Part shown: in pieces, positions 44,133 to 52,060 of the stretch
Layout of the letters: each line of letters opens with the position of its first letter
Position numbering within the stretch: the stretch's first letter is position 1
Assembly: GCA_013289855.1 (NCBI GenBank)
Contig: JABCZD010000012.1
Location: 62,001-126,000, forward strand
Reading direction: 5' to 3'
DNA: 64,000 nucleotides
From: Acidobacteriota bacterium
Lineage (GTDB): Bacteria > Acidobacteriota > Terriglobia > Acidiferrales > UBA7541
Position numbers and translations under genes: made by a program
Notes under the pieces: model-generated
Databases searched by the model: none
The model's input: only the letters and a program-made list of their open reading frames with translations
What the model was told of the DNA's origin: nothing

Positions 44133-45901
44133 GAAGTGCACCAGTGAAATGCGATGTTGTAGTGGCGGGTCTTCAGACCCGTGCTTTTGTCTGGCCCGCC
44201 CGCAATCTTCTCCGCCCGGCACTCGTCGCGCTGGCGGCCATCGCGCTGGCATTTTCTGCGCAAACGCTAACTGCCGCCGCGCGCACCGACGAAACCAAAT
44301 CCGCCAACGCCTCCCCAATGCTCGCTGCCAACGCCGCGGCAAAGGGCGATCCGCTGCTCGAAGCGCTGCTCACCGAACTCGAGCGCTCCAAAGACCATCT
44401 GAAAATGGATCAGGTTGCGGCCCCGTACTACATCGAGTATCGCGTCAACGATGTGCAAGACTTCACCGCTGACGCCATCTTTGGCGCGCTGCGCGACAGC
44501 CAGGAAGCGCACATCCGCATCCTGCGCGTGGTCGTGCGCGTCGGCGATTACAAACAAGATAGCTATTACGGCCAAGGCGTCGGCGAAGCCAACATTCTTC
44601 CGCTGGACAACGATACCCTCGCATTGCGCCACCAAATCTGGATCGTCACCGACGAAGCCTATAAAGCCGCGGGCGAAGAGCTGGCGGAAAAACAAGCCGC
44701 GCTCAAACAATTTTCCGCTGACCCCAATCCCGTCGACGATTTCGCCAAAGCCCCGGTGGTTACTTCCCTACAGCCCACCGTCGCGCTGAAAGTCGACACT
44801 GCTCTATGGAAAACGGGCTTGCAGAATATCACCGCGCTGTACAAACAATATCCCGAAGTACAGAACGTCGCCGCCTCCGCGCACTTTTCCGCCAACAACG
44901 AATATTTCGTCAATTCCGAGGGCACGGTAACGCGCGACGGCAAAACCACCTACAGCGTGCAGTTCTCCGCCTCCGCGCAAGCGGAAGACGGCATGCGCCT
45001 CGGCCGCAGTCCGGCCTGGACGGTCGCCAATGCCAGCGAACTCCCCACGCAAGCGGCGTTGCTCTCCGACGTCAAAAAAACTCTCGACACCATCATCGCG
45101 CTGCGCAAAGCGCCGATCGTTGAAGAGGAATATCGCGGCCCGGTGCTTTTCGCGCCAGACGCCGCGAATGACGTTATCATGTCCCTGCTCGGCACCAACG
45201 TTTTGGGCCGCAAGCCACAGCTTGGCAAGCCCAACCGCACCGTCGGGGCCTTCGCTACCAGCTATAAAACGCGCGTGCTCCCTAATTTCGCCACGCTGGT
45301 GGACGATCCCTCGCTCAAGAATTTTCAGGGTAAGAGCCTCGTCGGCAGCTACGAGATCGATAGCGAAGGCGTGAAAGCGCAAACCGTCGTCCTCGTCGAC
45401 AACGGCTCCCTCACCAACTATTTAATCGGACGCGAACCGATTCGCGATTTCACCACCTCCAACGGTCATGGTCGCGCCGCGCCCGGTGCCGCACCGCAGC
45501 CGAATCCTGGCGTGCTGATTTTCAAGAGCTCCGAGCCGCAATCTCCGGAAGAGCTGAAAAAACGGCTGATCCAGATGGTCACCGAACAAGGCAAACCCTA
45601 CGGCTACCGCGTGGACACGCTGGGCCCGGGCAATTCGCCCCGACTGCTCTACCGCGTCTACGCCGGCGATGGCCACGAAGAATTGGTCCGCGGCGCGGTG
45701 TTTAGCGAATTGGACGTCCGCTCGTTGCGCGCCGACCTGATCGCCGCAGGCAACGATCCCCTGGTGGACAACCGCACCGGCGGCGTCTCCGTCACGGTCA
45801 TCACCCCGTCGCTGCTCTTCGACGAACTCGAAGTCAAGCGCGCCGACACTAGCAAAGACAAGCTTCCCGACTACCCCGCGCCGCCGCTAACCGGCAAATA
45901 A
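44129..45901 (+). CDS. pmbA: TldE/PmbA-like partner lacking the metal motif, exported
   Basis: 590 residues; homologous to the upstream TldD-like protein (FTTSNGHGRAAPGAAPQPNPG against FAQSNGHGRNQPGLMPTG), but the HExxxH position is replaced by DVIMSLLGTNVLG. That matches the TldE (PmbA) half of the heterodimeric protease. A signal sequence lies at about residues 25-50 (LLRPALVALAAIALAFSAQTLTAAA). Start codons are GTG: 44129 overlaps the tldD stop; 44144 is also possible, preceded by GAGAAG. The 5' end contains a palindromic repeat (44159-44184) that is translated as part of the N-terminus. Confidence 0.87.
   Translation: MRSAPVKCDVVVAGLQTRAFVWPARNLLRPALVALAAIALAFSAQTLTAAARTDETKSANASPMLAANAAAKGDPLLEALLTELERSKDHLKMDQVAAPYYIEYRVNDVQDFTADAIFGALRDSQEAHIRILRVVVRVGDYKQDSYYGQGVGEANILPLDNDTLALRHQIWIVTDEAYKAAGEELAEKQAALKQFSADPNPVDDFAKAPVVTSLQPTVALKVDTALWKTGLQNITALYKQYPEVQNVAASAHFSANNEYFVNSEGTVTRDGKTTYSVQFSASAQAEDGMRLGRSPAWTVANASELPTQAALLSDVKKTLDTIIALRKAPIVEEEYRGPVLFAPDAANDVIMSLLGTNVLGRKPQLGKPNRTVGAFATSYKTRVLPNFATLVDDPSLKNFQGKSLVGSYEIDSEGVKAQTVVLVDNGSLTNYLIGREPIRDFTTSNGHGRAAPGAAPQPNPGVLIFKSSEPQSPEELKKRLIQMVTEQGKPYGYRVDTLGPGNSPRLLYRVYAGDGHEELVRGAVFSELDVRSLRADLIAAGNDPLVDNRTGGVSVTVITPSLLFDELEVKRADTSKDKLPDYPAPPLTGK
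44159..44184 (+). repeat. Small palindromic repeat inside a coding start
   Basis: CGGGTCT (44166-44172) and AGACCCG (44175-44181) form a 7-bp stem with a 2-nt gap, preceded by GTAGTGG. The layout (GTAGyrG, GC-rich palindrome, GTGC) resembles the repeats at 18118 and 20154 but with a different stem. It falls within the first 20 codons of the TldE-like gene. Confidence 0.6.
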
Positions 45902-46018
45902 GAGACGCGGAAGCACGACCGGAAAATATTCTTTGAAATTGCCGCATAACTCGCGACAATGAATTGTCACTAGAACGCGCGGCACTGAGCTGTCGTCCAG
46001 AGCGCCACAGAAATCGCC

Positions 46019-46738
46019 ATGACCCTCCGCGAACGTCTCGAATGGCTCGGCCGCGTCGCCCTGCTGGTCTTCATCCTGGCATCCGCCGCGTTCCTCAGCG
46101 CCATCACCGCCATGCGCATCGCCATTCACGGCCGCGAAACCACCATGCCCAATCTAGTGGGCACCAACGTTGCTCAAGCCAGTTCTGTGCTGCGTTCCCG
46201 GGGCTTGGTCTTGAAGGTGGCGGATCATATTTACAGCGACCTGCCGATCAACTCCATCGTGCGCCAAACCCCCACCGCGGGCCTGCTGATGAAGCAATCG
46301 CAACAAGCTCATGTGGTCGTAAGTCTGGGGCAACGGCAACTGGAAATCCCGCTGCTCGAGGGCCGTTCGCTGCGCACCTCGCGCATCGAACTACTGCGCA
46401 ACAGCTTGCAAATTGGAGAAGTCTCCACCACCACGCTGGAGAATGAAGCCCCCGACGAAGTGGTGCTGCAAAATCCGCGGCCCGGCGCGGGCTCCGCAAC
46501 GCCGCGCGTGGACGTCCTGGTGGCGCAAGCTCCCCGAGAACAAAGCTTCGTGATGCCGTACTTGATCGGGCTGGACGAAATCGCCGCGCAGCACCGCCTG
46601 GACGCCGCCGAGCTTCACCGCAAAGTGAATTACGTTGCCGCTCCGCAATGGCCGCACGCCGCGGTCATCGATCAGTCTCCCGCCCCCGGCGCCCGTATAG
46701 CTGCGTCGTCGCAGGTCGAACTGACAGTCGCCAATTGA
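46019..46738 (+). CDS. Membrane-anchored PASTA-domain protein
   Basis: 239 residues. One membrane helix (about 12-34) leads into three PASTA-like domains: MPNLVGTNVAQASSVLRSRGL (about 43-112), IPLLEGRSLRTSRIELLRNSL (about 112-180) and MPYLIGLDEIAAQHRLDAAEL (about 182-238), each ending in a V-V-L/S-type strand. PASTA domains commonly bind peptidoglycan fragments or sit on Ser/Thr kinases and penicillin-binding proteins; here there is no kinase domain. Located 117 bp after the TldE-like gene on the same strand. Confidence 0.88.
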   Translation: MTLRERLEWLGRVALLVFILASAAFLSAITAMRIAIHGRETTMPNLVGTNVAQASSVLRSRGLVLKVADHIYSDLPINSIVRQTPTAGLLMKQSQQAHVVVSLGQRQLEIPLLEGRSLRTSRIELLRNSLQIGEVSTTTLENEAPDEVVLQNPRPGAGSATPRVDVLVAQAPREQSFVMPYLIGLDEIAAQHRLDAAELHRKVNYVAAPQWPHAAVIDQSPAPGARIAASSQVELTVAN

Positions 46739-46796
46739 GCCAGTATCGCGGCCACAGATTCGGAACAAATCCGAGCTATCCTTCGTACCTACTTTC

Positions 46797-47390
46797 ATGA
46801 ACTACCCAAACCGAGTGTTCGCCACCACAAAATCTTTGCTGCTTTTCAGCACCATATTCGCGGCCATGCTGCTAATCTTTGCCGCCAGCAACGCCCGTTC
46901 CCTGCACGCCCAGGACGACCAGCCCAAAAAGTCCGCGGACGTGAACGCCGGCATCAAAATCAGCAGCGAAGCCACCGCCAAAGACCTCGGCCTGCCTCTC
47001 TATCCCGGTGCGAAACCGCAAAAAGACACAAAAGACGATTCCTCCGCCGCGAATCTCGGACTCTGGGGAAACTCTTTCGGTTTTAAATTAGTGGTGTTAA
47101 AACTGGAGACTGCCGACGCGCCCGATAAGGTGGCGGCGTTCTACCGCAAGGCGCTCGCGAAATATGGTCCCGTTCTCGATTGCAGCAACCCGCCCGCGAG
47201 CAAACCGCAGGACAACAACAAGTCCGGAAAGCTGACCTGCGATGAAGATAAACCGGACGCAGGCGGCCAACTCTTCAAGTCCGGCAGCAAAGAAAAACAG
47301 CACATCGTAGCGGTCAAAGGCTCCGCGCCCGGAACCACCTTCCAGCTACTCTACTTGGAAGCGCGCGCCGGCGATCATGAAGCGATGTAG
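46797..47390 (+). CDS. Exported protein of unknown function
   Basis: 197 residues with an N-terminal signal sequence (about 10-38, ending SLHAQ). The mature part contains DLGLPLYPGAKPQKD, LWGNSFGFKLVVLKLETADAPDKVAAFYRKALAKYGPVLDC and a C-terminal FQLLYLEARAG strand. The pattern of a 'YPGA' turn followed by a helix with FYRKAL resembles small exported proteins widespread in Acidobacteriota, to which I cannot assign a role. Polar Lys/Asp-rich loops separate the strands. It is 58 bp after the PASTA gene. Confidence 0.75.
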   Translation: MNYPNRVFATTKSLLLFSTIFAAMLLIFAASNARSLHAQDDQPKKSADVNAGIKISSEATAKDLGLPLYPGAKPQKDTKDDSSAANLGLWGNSFGFKLVVLKLETADAPDKVAAFYRKALAKYGPVLDCSNPPASKPQDNNKSGKLTCDEDKPDAGGQLFKSGSKEKQHIVAVKGSAPGTTFQLLYLEARAGDHEAM

Positions 47391-47442
47391 CATTACCGCC
47401 TGAGAGAAATATCCCGCATTAAGATTGGCGTCAGGGGGAAAC

Positions 47443-47913
47443 CTACGGCTTCTGCCCTTTGCCCAGGTTCGCCACCACTTGCGGCCCGTAAATCTTTGAC
47501 TCTGGACCGCGCGGACTCCAATCCGCCGGTGGAAACGCGATGTGCCAGAAATTCCTCGCTGGCTTTACGAACTCCACCCCCACTTCTGGCATGCCGGTAT
47601 TTCCAGCGCTCCAATCCACCACGCGGCAGGCCAGTTCTTCCATGGTTTTCAAATTCTTCATGCGCAGCAAGTCTCCGATCGAGACCGCCAGGTTCAGCAG
47701 GATCAGCGCCCCGTGCGCGTTTACGATTAGCGTCTTGGTAAGCTCCGAAACTGCTTTTCCTCCGGCGCGCTCCAGGCTAATCTCCACGTCTACGTTCAAA
47801 CACACCCGCTGACTCCTGCGCAGGTTACTGGCCTTGCCAGGATGCACATCGTTGAAGTTGCTGGACAAGCGTAGTTCCCCTGTAGCCCCTATCGACCCAA
47901 TAGCAAATAACAT
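47443..47913 (-). CDS. PilZ-like domain protein
   Basis: 156 residues. A basic LRRSQR motif, then VCLNVDVEISLE, NAHGALILLNLAVSIGDLLRMKN, ACRVVDW and EVGVEFVKPARNFWHIAFPPADW follow the strand order of PilZ domains, which bind cyclic di-GMP via an RxxxR motif and a D/NxSxxG loop; here the loop reads NAHGA, without the usual Ser, so binding is uncertain. I start at ATG 47913; a GTG at 47943 is also in frame. It is convergent with the gene before it. Confidence 0.65.
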   Translation of the reverse strand: MLFAIGSIGATGELRLSSNFNDVHPGKASNLRRSQRVCLNVDVEISLERAGGKAVSELTKTLIVNAHGALILLNLAVSIGDLLRMKNLKTMEELACRVVDWSAGNTGMPEVGVEFVKPARNFWHIAFPPADWSPRGPESKIYGPQVVANLGKGQKP

Positions 47914-48134
47914 GAGCCCAGCGCATTTTGCGAGCGCCCGCACGTCTCCGGAATACCGGGACGCATCCGTGTTGTTCTATCAGCAAGAGCGCTTCCATCC
48001 GCTCGCGTAACACTTATTAACTCTTTCTAATCACCGCGTTGGCATCCAACTTACTCGTTGTACTCTTGCTTAGGCCTCAGCACTTCGCTTGCATCACCTT
48101 ATCCACACAGAACGACCCAAGGAGACCTCGTCCA

Positions 48135-48554
48135 ATGCTCAATCGGAAGCCGAACCTGTTCGCTCTCGTCGCGGTTGCGCTCTTGCTGACGCTCTGTTCC
48201 GTCGCGCAATCCTCTGCGCAAGAAAAGCATGCTGCGCAAAACGGAGGTGTGGACAACACCAAAATGGGACCCTATCGCGCGCTTGCCCAGTTGGCCTTTT
48301 CCGCCTCGCAAAAAGGCGATAACGCCACCGCCGCTACGTTAGCAAAAGTGCTGGAGCGCACCTGGGACAAGGCCGAGGACTACGGCGGAGACACCGCGCT
48401 ATCCAAGACCAACCACGATCTCTTCGCACAAATCGACAAAACCATGGACCAATTCATCACCCTGCTTCTCGACCATTCAACGTCCGCACCCGACCCAGCC
48501 AAACTCAAATTGGCGTACGGCGCGTACCTCGAAAAACTAAAATTGGGCGACTAG
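48135..48554 (+). CDS. Small exported protein of unknown function
   Basis: 139 residues. ATG 48135 is preceded by AAGGAG and opens a clear signal peptide (NLFALVAVALLLTLCSVAQSSAQ). The mature part is mainly helical: YRALAQLAFSASQKGDNATAATLAKVLERTWDKAEDYGG and IDKTMDQFITLLLDH. I do not recognise the family. It is convergent with the MerR-TPR gene; the 63-bp gap shows no terminator. Confidence 0.75.
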   Translation: MLNRKPNLFALVAVALLLTLCSVAQSSAQEKHAAQNGGVDNTKMGPYRALAQLAFSASQKGDNATAATLAKVLERTWDKAEDYGGDTALSKTNHDLFAQIDKTMDQFITLLLDHSTSAPDPAKLKLAYGAYLEKLKLGD

Positions 48555-48617
48555 ATCCCTGCTGCAAAATGCGCCTGAACCATTCATGCAAATGACGGTG
48601 GAGTTCTTGCGGGAAAC

Positions 48618-49478
48618 TTACAGCCGGTCCGCGCCCAAGCGGTCGCGCGCGTATTCCGATCCGGGACTTGCGGGCTCGAGTCGCAGATACGCCAGCCAAT
48701 GTTCGCGCGCCTCTTCTTCTGATCCCAACTTGTCGCAAACCGTAGCCAGCGTGTAACGCGCGTCGGAGTCTTGCGGATCCAGGCGTACCGCCAGACGCAA
48801 ATGTTGCCGTGCTTCCTGCAAAAGCCCCAGATCCTCCAGGGTGCTGCCCAGATTGAAGCGCGCCACGGAGTTTTGCGGCTCTAGCTCCACGCCGCGCACA
48901 AAATAATCGCGTGCCGCTTCAAGCTGACCATCTTCAAACGCCAGCGTGCCGCGATTGAGCAGCGCATCGATGTGCCCGGGCTTTAGCGCCAGCACGCGGT
49001 CATAGGCCTCGATCGCTTGCTTGCGTGTGGCGGGGTCGGCGTCGTACTCCAGGGCCTCGCGAAACCACGCCTCCGCGTTGCGGTCTGGCATCATGCGCAC
49101 GTTTTCAACCAGCTCGCGCGTCGCAAAATTTAATAGAAATTGCCCGGAGATTGCTTCCAGCTGACCACCCGCCGCGCCCTCCACAATCAAATCTTTGCCG
49201 TTGGAGATAATGCGCAGTTCGGTGAGCGGCGACTTCACTTCGGAAAGTTTTTTTCGCAGGGCTTCGAGGGAATGACGCAGCTTGGTGGGAGAAATACCTT
49301 TCTCAATCAGTTGCTTCGCGGTGCGCAAAGCGATCAGGTCGCGAAAATCATAAAATTCCTTCGCGGCGGGCGCCAGCGGTGCTACAAACTGGAACTCTTC
49401 CCACTGCTTCAGTTGTTTGTCGCTGACGTTCAGAATGCGTTGAATATCCGCTCGCGTGTATTGCTCGCTCGTTCCCAT
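48618..49478 (-). CDS. MerR-type DNA-binding domain joined to TPR repeats
   Basis: 286 residues. The first 70 residues are a MerR-like winged helix (YTRADIQRILNVSDKQLKQWEEF, YDFRDLIALRTAKQLIEKGISPTKLRHSLEAL). After a linker, about residues 145-275 form three to four TPR units with typical positions (AIEAYDRVLALKPGHIDALLNRG, AARDYFVRGVELEPQNSVARFNLG, ARQHLRLAVRLDPQDSDARYTLA). It begins 6 nt after the Ku stop codon, so the two genes form an operon; it may regulate Ku or act as an adaptor in repair. Confidence 0.87.
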   Translation of the reverse strand: MGTSEQYTRADIQRILNVSDKQLKQWEEFQFVAPLAPAAKEFYDFRDLIALRTAKQLIEKGISPTKLRHSLEALRKKLSEVKSPLTELRIISNGKDLIVEGAAGGQLEAISGQFLLNFATRELVENVRMMPDRNAEAWFREALEYDADPATRKQAIEAYDRVLALKPGHIDALLNRGTLAFEDGQLEAARDYFVRGVELEPQNSVARFNLGSTLEDLGLLQEARQHLRLAVRLDPQDSDARYTLATVCDKLGSEEEAREHWLAYLRLEPASPGSEYARDRLGADRL

Positions 49479-49484
49479 GTACCG

Positions 49485-50333
49485 CTAGCTGGCGACCTTC
49501 TTTGCCGATTTTTTTCCATTCTTGACGATGGAAATCGCTCGCACTGGCGGTTTCTTCACCGGCGCCGTGGGCCGTTGCTCCAGGCTCTGCTTCAGCGCTG
49601 CCATCAGATCTACCACTGGCGCGCGTTTGGGGTGCGACACTCCCGCCACCGCTTGCCCCTGTTGCTTGGCCGCGATCAGCGCCATCATGCCTTCGTGATA
49701 TTCGTCGCGATATTTCTGCGGCTCGAAATCCGCGGCAAGATTCTCGATGAGTTGCACCGCCAATTTTTTCTCCGCGTCTTTCACCTCTACGTGGTCATTC
49801 TTCCCGTACTCCGCGACCTCGCGAATCTCATTCTGGTAATACATGGTGTGCAGCGTCAGCCCGTTATCTCGCGGACGAATGATCACGATATGTTCCCGCT
49901 GGTGCATGGTCAGCTTGGCAATCGCGCAGTAGTTCGACTCTTCCAGCGCCTTCAACAACAAATAATAGGCTTTCTTGCCCTCGTCTTCCGGCGTCACATA
50001 GTACGAAGATTCGAAATACAATGGATCTACCTCATCCAGCTTCACAAACTCCTGAATCTCCATGGTGCGCCCGGAGTCCGGCTCGATCTCATCCAGCTCA
50101 TTTTCCGTGAACAGCAGATACTGATCGTCTTCGTATTCGTAGCCCTTCACAATTTCCGAGCGTTCCACCTTGCGGTCGCACACCGGGCAGAACAGCGGCA
50201 TCTTGATGCGCGACTTGCATACCGCGTGCAACTGGTTGAGCGAAATACGCTCCGACCGCGCCGCGCTAAACAGCCGGATGGGAATGGACAACAGTCCGAA
50301 TGAGAGAAAACCCTTCCAAACCGAGGTAGCCAT
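49485..50333 (-). CDS. ku: Ku protein for non-homologous end joining
   Basis: 282 residues, typical of bacterial Ku homodimers that bind DNA ends and recruit ligase LigD. ATSVWKGFLSFGLLSIPIRLFSA is the characteristic N-terminus, followed by the zinc-ribbon-like CPVCDRKV, VKGYEYEDDQYLLF and the AYYLLLKALEESNYCAIAKL core. A basic C-terminal tail (VKNGKKSAKKVAS) suits DNA binding. ATG 50333 has AAGGAG 5 nt upstream. LigD is not within the window. Confidence 0.96.
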   Translation of the reverse strand: MATSVWKGFLSFGLLSIPIRLFSAARSERISLNQLHAVCKSRIKMPLFCPVCDRKVERSEIVKGYEYEDDQYLLFTENELDEIEPDSGRTMEIQEFVKLDEVDPLYFESSYYVTPEDEGKKAYYLLLKALEESNYCAIAKLTMHQREHIVIIRPRDNGLTLHTMYYQNEIREVAEYGKNDHVEVKDAEKKLAVQLIENLAADFEPQKYRDEYHEGMMALIAAKQQGQAVAGVSHPKRAPVVDLMAALKQSLEQRPTAPVKKPPVRAISIVKNGKKSAKKVAS

Positions 50334-50483
50334 AACTCTCCTTAGCGGCGAAACCAAAGCGAAAGCCCACAAAAGCGCCTCGCAAAGCTTCGGGCCGATA
50401 GTCTAACGCCCCTCGGCAAGACTTTAAATCCTGAATTAACGGTATGTGTGTCTAGAAAATCGCCCCGCCGTAGCCACGGAAAC

Positions 50484-51809
50484 TCATTCAAAGCTTCCTG
50501 TTACACCCTGAAATCCATGCATGGCCTGCTTGGCCAGCCACTTCACCACCCGGGCCATGCTGTAGCAATACGCCACGTTATAGCCCAGCGTCGAGAAGCA
50601 GTTCGGCTCGCATCCGTGCTTCATCTCTGCCAGTTGCTGCTTGTTGAATTTCGGGTTCTCCGCCGTTCCCCAATCGTACTTCGCGTTGTACATCGGGAAG
50701 CACGGCGCCAGCGAACCATCCGTCCGCACAATCACCCAATTCTGTCCCGCGCGGCAACCCCAGTGCTCGCCCTTGCCGCGCATGAAGCCCTTCATGTTCT
50801 GCAGCCGCGGAATAGAATCCACCATCTTCCAACCCTGTCGCTGCTTGTCGATCAGCCAATCCAGTAGATCGTCCACCATCGCAAAATTCTCGGGACGAAT
50901 GTACGTGTCATTTTCGTGAAAGTGCTTGAAATGCGTCTGCTCCATCATTGGAGCTTCGTTGATGTGAAATGTGATCGATATTCCGTTGTCGTGCGCCAAT
51001 TGCGCCAGTTGCTTCACATCTTCTATGTTCGTCCGGCAAATGTTGGTGTTGAAAAACATCGTATAGCCGTAGCGATACTGCCGGCGCACCAGATAGTCAA
51101 AATTCTCTCGCACATGCTCCAGCGCCTTCGGCAAGCCGGGCTTCTCATTGATGGCGTCCACCGCGAAATTAATCGTCGCGATCCCCGCATCCGCCAGGCG
51201 ATCCGTTACCTCCGGGCGCAACAAGCGCGCGTTGGTCGCCAGGTACACCCAAAAATCCTTCTTGGCCGCGTAATAAATTGCTTTGTGCACGAAATCCGGC
51301 CGTAGCAGCGGCTCTCCGCCCGTCGGCGCCAGCACGCGACACGGCGTCGCGTGTAGCCAATCGATGGTTCGTCGCGCGGTGTCCTCCGTCATCCCGCGCA
51401 CGCGATTGTCGTACGACCAGCAGTAGTGACAATCCAGATTGCACTTCCACTCCGTAAAAAGATAAGCAATGATCGGCTGAAATTCTCCCGGCAAAACCCG
51501 CGACTTAAAGTACGGCGTCATCCACCCGCGCATGGTCTTAAGGATGCGGTCGGTAGGCCAATGCCGCTTGCCGGTGCGCACCACCGTGTCGTGCGCGGAG
51601 ATATCTTCCGCGTCGAGTTCATGCAGCAGCTCCGGATGCTGTGGAAACACCGGCTCCGGAAGCGCCACCGGTCCCTGCGCCAATGGCGGGAACGGTTCGC
51701 GCGTCGCATGCTGCAATAGTTCGTGGAGTGGCACATCCAGTCGGAAGGGTTGCGTGGGAATCGTAGGAAGTGGAACGTTCCCGCTCGCCGCCACGGGATT
51801 GGTGGACAT
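50484..51809 (-). CDS. Radical SAM protein with C-terminal cysteine cluster
   Basis: 441 residues from ATG 51809, with GGAG 9 nt upstream. The 4Fe-4S/SAM motif is CNLDCHYCWSYD (Cys123, Cys127, Cys130), then GGEPLL, DAGIATINFAVDA and so on through the partial TIM barrel. The C-terminal region (CRAGQNWVIVRTDGSLAPCF, GCEPNCFSTLGYNVAYCYS) holds extra cysteines in a SPASM-like pattern. Such enzymes modify peptides, lipids or cofactors. An HpnH-like or maturase role is possible but not shown; it stands alone with 150 bp to Ku. Confidence 0.88.
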   Translation of the reverse strand: MSTNPVAASGNVPLPTIPTQPFRLDVPLHELLQHATREPFPPLAQGPVALPEPVFPQHPELLHELDAEDISAHDTVVRTGKRHWPTDRILKTMRGWMTPYFKSRVLPGEFQPIIAYLFTEWKCNLDCHYCWSYDNRVRGMTEDTARRTIDWLHATPCRVLAPTGGEPLLRPDFVHKAIYYAAKKDFWVYLATNARLLRPEVTDRLADAGIATINFAVDAINEKPGLPKALEHVRENFDYLVRRQYRYGYTMFFNTNICRTNIEDVKQLAQLAHDNGISITFHINEAPMMEQTHFKHFHENDTYIRPENFAMVDDLLDWLIDKQRQGWKMVDSIPRLQNMKGFMRGKGEHWGCRAGQNWVIVRTDGSLAPCFPMYNAKYDWGTAENPKFNKQQLAEMKHGCEPNCFSTLGYNVAYCYSMARVVKWLAKQAMHGFQGVTGSFE

Positions 51810-52060
51810 CTTCTTCTCTCCTCTCGATGCCAAATCGCGAAGAACCAGCCAGAGCAGTCCGTTACATTCATCCCGCCGCGCGCCGCCTTCGCTCACGCAC
51901 GGGATTGCCGCGAGTCCACGCAAGGCGGAATCGCACCGGAGTGCCTCGCAAGCCTCCGCGCAGGCGTCCGCAGACACATTTCGGATGCACCGCTAACACA
52001 AAAGTTACACAATATTTGGTAGTACCGGCGGGGACGAGTAAACGCTTGCCAGCTCAGGAC

